This document shows, piece by piece, positions 61,416-64,000 of a stretch of DNA of 64,000 nucleotides. The DNA is from Ktedonobacter robiniae (GTDB taxonomy: Bacteria > Chloroflexota > Ktedonobacteria > Ktedonobacterales > Ktedonobacteraceae). Where the stretch lies: assembly GCF_016587375.1 (NCBI RefSeq), contig NZ_BNJG01000001.1, positions 124,001 to 188,000 on the forward strand. Reading direction: 5' to 3'. The notes below the pieces were generated by a model. That model was not told the origin of the DNA. It was given only the letters and a program-made list of their open reading frames with translations, and searched no databases. The translations under genes and the position numbers were made by a program. Every line of letters begins with the position of its first letter. The stretch's first letter is position 1.

Positions 61416-62543
61416 ATGAGTGAAATGACCCAACAAATTGAACGTTTACAAAGACGCGTCGAAAAAACTATGGTGCGTCTTTGACCTGGCTACCAAAGCA
61501 GTCCAGGTAACACAACTTGAAGAAGAGAGCATGCAGCCAGACTTCTGGTCTGATAACCGCAAAGCACAGGCCCATATGCAACAACTCAATGCCCTGCGCG
61601 AAGAGGTTACGACCTGGGAGCAGCTCGCCACGCAACTTAAAGACCTGCAAGAACTTGCCTTGATGCTGGAAGAGGAGCCAGATGATGATATGCAGGCCGA
61701 AGTGGCGCAGTCCATTCCCCAATTGAGGAACAGATCGAGAAGTTAGAGTTTGCCTTAATGCTCAGTGGCGAACACGACGAGAAAAACGCCATCCTCAGTA
61801 TCCACGCCGGTAGCGGCGGCGTCGATGCCCAGGATTGGGCAGAGATGCTTCTGCGTATGTACCTGCGTTGGGCGGACCAACATCGTTTCCGCACCCAGAT
61901 CTATGACTATAGTGAAGGTGAAGAGGCTGGCATCAAGAGTGCGACCGTTGAGATCGAGGGGCGCTTTGCCTATGGGTATCTGCGGTCGGAAGCAGGTACA
62001 CATCGCCTCATTCGTCTCTCGCCCTTTGACGCAGCACACCGTCGCCAGACCTCGTTTGCGAAAGTTGAGCTCATGCCCGATATCGAAAACACGATCGAGA
62101 TTTCGATTCGACCTGAAGATATCGAGGTAGATACCTACCGCTCAACGGGCGCGGGTGGACAGCACGTCAACAAAACTGACTCCGCTGTGCGGATGCGCCA
62201 CATTCCGAGTGGTATCGTCGTGACCTGTCAGAACGAGCGCTCACAGATTCAGAACCGGGAAGTCGCGCTCAAGCTTCTCAAGGCCCGCCTCTTTGAAATG
62301 GAGCAGAAGAAGCACGACGAGGAGGCGGCCCGCTTAAAAGGCGAGCATGTCCAGGCCGACTTCGGGACGCAGATTCGCTCGGTGATTGTGCATCCCTATA
62401 ACATTGCCAAGGATCATCGCACCAACCACGAGACCAGTGACACTACCGCGTACCTGGCTGGCAATGTTGATCCCTTCATTCACGCCTACTTACAGGAGCA
62501 GGCATCTGGCGTTGCAAGTCCCGCCGCGGTCGCGGAAGACTAG
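61416..62543 (+). CDS. prfB: Peptide chain release factor 2 with programmed +1 frameshift and a second frame change
   Basis: RF2 releases peptides at UGA/UAA. ATG 61416 opens a 22-codon frame (MSEMTQQIERLQ) ending in CTT TGA C at 61479-61485, the universal autoregulatory RF2 recoding site; GGTG 3 nt before CTT can act as the stimulating Shine-Dalgarno. After +1 the protein continues DLATKAVQVTQLEEESMQPD. It would stop at 61746 (RNRSRS), but the RF2 sequence resumes in the -1 frame at IEEQIEKLEFALMLSGEHDE after the CCCC run at 61717-61720. Further on SPFD (stop-codon tripeptide region), STGAGGQHVNKTDSAVR with GGQ, and the usual C-terminus follow. An added C in the run restores the frame. Confidence 0.85.
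61471..61485 (+). promoter_or_regulatory. prfB programmed +1 frameshift site
   Basis: TGGTGCGTCTTTGAC: GGTG (possible internal Shine-Dalgarno), 3-nt spacer, slippery CTT and in-frame UGA followed by C. Matches the conserved RF2 site that senses RF2 level. Confidence 0.9.
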
Positions 62544-62599
62544 CGCGCTCAAGATGTGGAACCAGTAGCACACAGTTTTTTTAATCAGACACAAAGAGG

Positions 62600-62622
62600 C
62601 CCGGACGTTTCTCCCGTCCGGG
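62600..62622. terminator. Terminator between prfB and the sigma gene
   Basis: CCCGGACG (62600-62607) pairs with CGTCCGGG (62615-62622), with GC-rich extension. It lies between converging prfB and the sigma factor gene and is of ordinary size; CATTTCTTATTCTCC follows. Confidence 0.6.
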
Positions 62623-62641
62623 TCATTTCTTATTCTCCTTG

Positions 62642-63667
62642 CTATACACGCGCCAGGTCGCGCAGACCCTCATAGCGCTCCGGGTAGCGCAGTTTGCGCA
62701 GAGCCTTCACCTCAATCTGGCGAATACGCTCACGCGTCAGGTGGAAGAGCACGCTGACCTCGTCGAGCGAGAGGGAATGTCCGTCTTTTAACCCGTAACG
62801 CATCTCAATGATCGTGCGCTCGCGAGGATTGAGGACGGTCATGGCTTGCTCGATATGCTCACGCTGCAACTGCTGCGAGACCACATCAATCGTGGGCGCC
62901 ATGCTGGTATCTTCGAGCATATCTGAGAGATGGTACTCCTCATCATCGGCCATCGGCGCGTCCAGCGAGATGGGCTGCTCCGAGACATTGAGGAGTTCGA
63001 CGACGCGCTCACGCGGCAGGCCCAGTTCAGCCGCTACCTGCTCCGGTAATGGCTCAACGCCTTGCTCCTGATACAAGCGACGTGTGATACGCTTGATCTT
63101 GTAAATAAGTTCTACGACGTGGACAGGAATATGAATGCTGCGAGAATGCTCGGCGATGGCCCGGCTGATAGCCTGGCGAATCCACCATGTGGCATAGGTG
63201 CTAAAGCGGAAGCCACGCTTGTAATCAAACTTCTGTGTCGCGCGCATCAGACCAATATTGCCCTCCTGAATCAGGTCGAGCAACGGTAACCCCTGGTTGG
63301 AATAGCGCTTCGCGATACTGACGACCAGGCGCAAGTTAGCCTCGATCAAGCGCTGCCGGGCATACTGATCGCCCCGCGCTACGCGCTCTGCCAGTTGAAG
63401 CTCCTGCTCGGCGGTGAGCAGTGGATACATACCAATCTCTTTCAGGTACTGTTTTACAGAATCGTCGACCGCCCCACGCTGGTCCTCTTCCCCATCTACC
63501 TCCTCCTCGCAGGCATAGATGAAATCCTTTTCACTTTCTATCTCCACGCCATCGTCCATCAGGTCTTTGGTGTGCTTTCTCTTGCTCAACGTGACTGTCA
63601 CTTCGGTATCCACACTCTGGGATGCTCTTTTTCCTCTTGCTCCCACGACATCTACTCCTTTTTCCAT
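62642..63667 (-). CDS. Sigma-70 family RNA polymerase sigma factor (RpoD/SigA-like)
   Basis: A 341-residue sigma factor from ATG 63667 (GAAGG site, 4-5 nt spacing). Region 1.2 ([20 protein letters not shown], about residues 65-90), region 2 ([37 protein letters not shown] with the -10-binding residues), region 3 and region 4 ([40 protein letters not shown], the -35 helix-turn-helix) are complete. It lacks the long region 1.1, so it is a short primary or group 2 sigma. The -35/-10 promoters listed in this window fit recognition by such a sigma. It converges on prfB. Confidence 0.93.
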   Translation of the reverse strand: MEKGVDVVGARGKRASQSVDTEVTVTLSKRKHTKDLMDDGVEIESEKDFIYACEEEVDGEEDQRGAVDDSVKQYLKEIGMYPLLTAEQELQLAERVARGDQYARQRLIEANLRLVVSIAKRYSNQGLPLLDLIQEGNIGLMRATQKFDYKRGFRFSTYATWWIRQAISRAIAEHSRSIHIPVHVVELIYKIKRITRRLYQEQGVEPLPEQVAAELGLPRERVVELLNVSEQPISLDAPMADDEEYHLSDMLEDTSMAPTIDVVSQQLQREHIEQAMTVLNPRERTIIEMRYGLKDGHSLSLDEVSVLFHLTRERIRQIEVKALRKLRYPERYEGLRDLARV

Positions 63668-63760
63668 ACTACCTTCACAGACAGACGCAAACGAGAAACT
63701 CAAAACGGACCTCTAGGTAATGCGATGCAGTCGGGTGCGCTTACCAGTTCTCTGGCACTG

Positions 63761-63886
63761 TTATATGACTCTGTCTAGAAACGCCATCTCTCCCGGCTGT
63801 GTTTTTTCTAACGTGTCGTCCGCGATATGCTCTCCCACTTTTCTATTAGTGCAAGAAACGTGCCAAACTCTAGTCCCCATTGACAT
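63761..63886 (-). CDS. Possible 41-residue protein upstream of the sigma gene
   Basis: ATG 63886 on the minus strand follows AAAGGAG with 6-nt spacing and reads MSMGTRVWHVSCTNRKVGEH ... EMAFLDRVI to TAA at 63761. It is 94 bp upstream of the sigma gene on the same strand. It could be a leader peptide or small protein, or a chance frame; no family is recognised. Confidence 0.3.
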   Translation of the reverse strand: MSMGTRVWHVSCTNRKVGEHIADDTLEKTQPGEMAFLDRVI

Positions 63887-64000
63887 AGTTCACTCCTTTC
63901 ACTCCTCGTAAGCTGGTAGAAAGCTGTAACAGTAATACTATCGGCAAGCAAACACACTTTTATAGGGAAAATTGACCCCAAATTTCAGTCTACATAAAAT

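Noticed and set aside
1..64000. CRISPR array, prophage, toxin-antitoxin or restriction system
   Set aside because: No evenly spaced direct repeats, cas genes, phage structural genes or typical defence operons were seen; the tnpB genes are IS1341-type.

Overview
The window looks like chromosomal DNA of a filamentous Chloroflexota of the Ktedonobacteria type. The basis is indirect: a B12-dependent ribonucleotide reductase, RNase HIII, the SRP RNA-dnaX-ybaB-recR order, a DnaQ/UvrC fusion, IS1341-type tnpB genes and several proteins with a zinc ribbon, a long Pro/Gln-rich linker and one membrane helix. No rRNA, CRISPR array, prophage or plasmid origin was seen. Genes are densely packed on both strands.

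Layout. 1-4.7 kb: the end of a korAB 2-oxoacid:ferredoxin oxidoreductase, a frameshifted zinc-ribbon gene, small membrane proteins and a zinc MDR dehydrogenase. 4.7-8.8 kb: a two-component system and a DUF4032/kinase-like protein. 8.8-15.4 kb (minus): recA, then recR-ybaB-dnaX and the SRP RNA, with a tnpB element inserted between SRP RNA and dnaX. 15.6-21.4 kb: mtnP, tyrS, an hsp20 with a HAIR/HspR-like operator, infC with an ATT start codon, and an S41 protease. 21.5-25.7 kb (minus): HMG-CoA lyase, a CNNM/CBS protein, glmU and tRNA-Gln. 26-32.6 kb: methylcrotonyl-CoA carboxylase beta, corA, enoyl-CoA hydratase, biotin carboxylase and 3-hydroxyisobutyrate dehydrogenase. With the nearby HMG-CoA lyase this forms a leucine/valine degradation block. 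32.6-44.9 kb: an S2P protease, an Nramp-like transporter, cinA, nrdJ with paired NrdR boxes, a DsbA-fold protein, an aminotransferase, a cysteine desulfurase and a hydrolase. 45.4-52.9 kb: larE, mocA, TPR, a 2-hydroxyacid dehydrogenase, a nucleotidyltransferase, tmk-dcd and the DnaQ-UvrC fusion. 53-64 kb: rnhC, two zinc-ribbon paralogues flanking a second tnpB and a GNAT gene, a pentapeptide-repeat protein, prfB with its recoding site and a sigma-70 factor.

The most unusual signal is a set of very long, perfect or near-perfect inverted repeats (arms 22-37 bp, loops 0-5 nt in most) at about ten gene boundaries. Most lack a U-tract. Six share a recognisable apex and base pattern, yet each has its own arm sequence with fully matched partners, as if the arms evolve in concert. 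One is a 62-bp loopless palindrome between two divergent promoters, where a terminator makes little sense. Other points of interest are an extra apparent -1 frameshift in prfB, a TnpB with Gly in place of the RuvC-II Glu, an S41 protease lacking the catalytic Lys, and an Nramp homologue lacking the metal-binding motifs.
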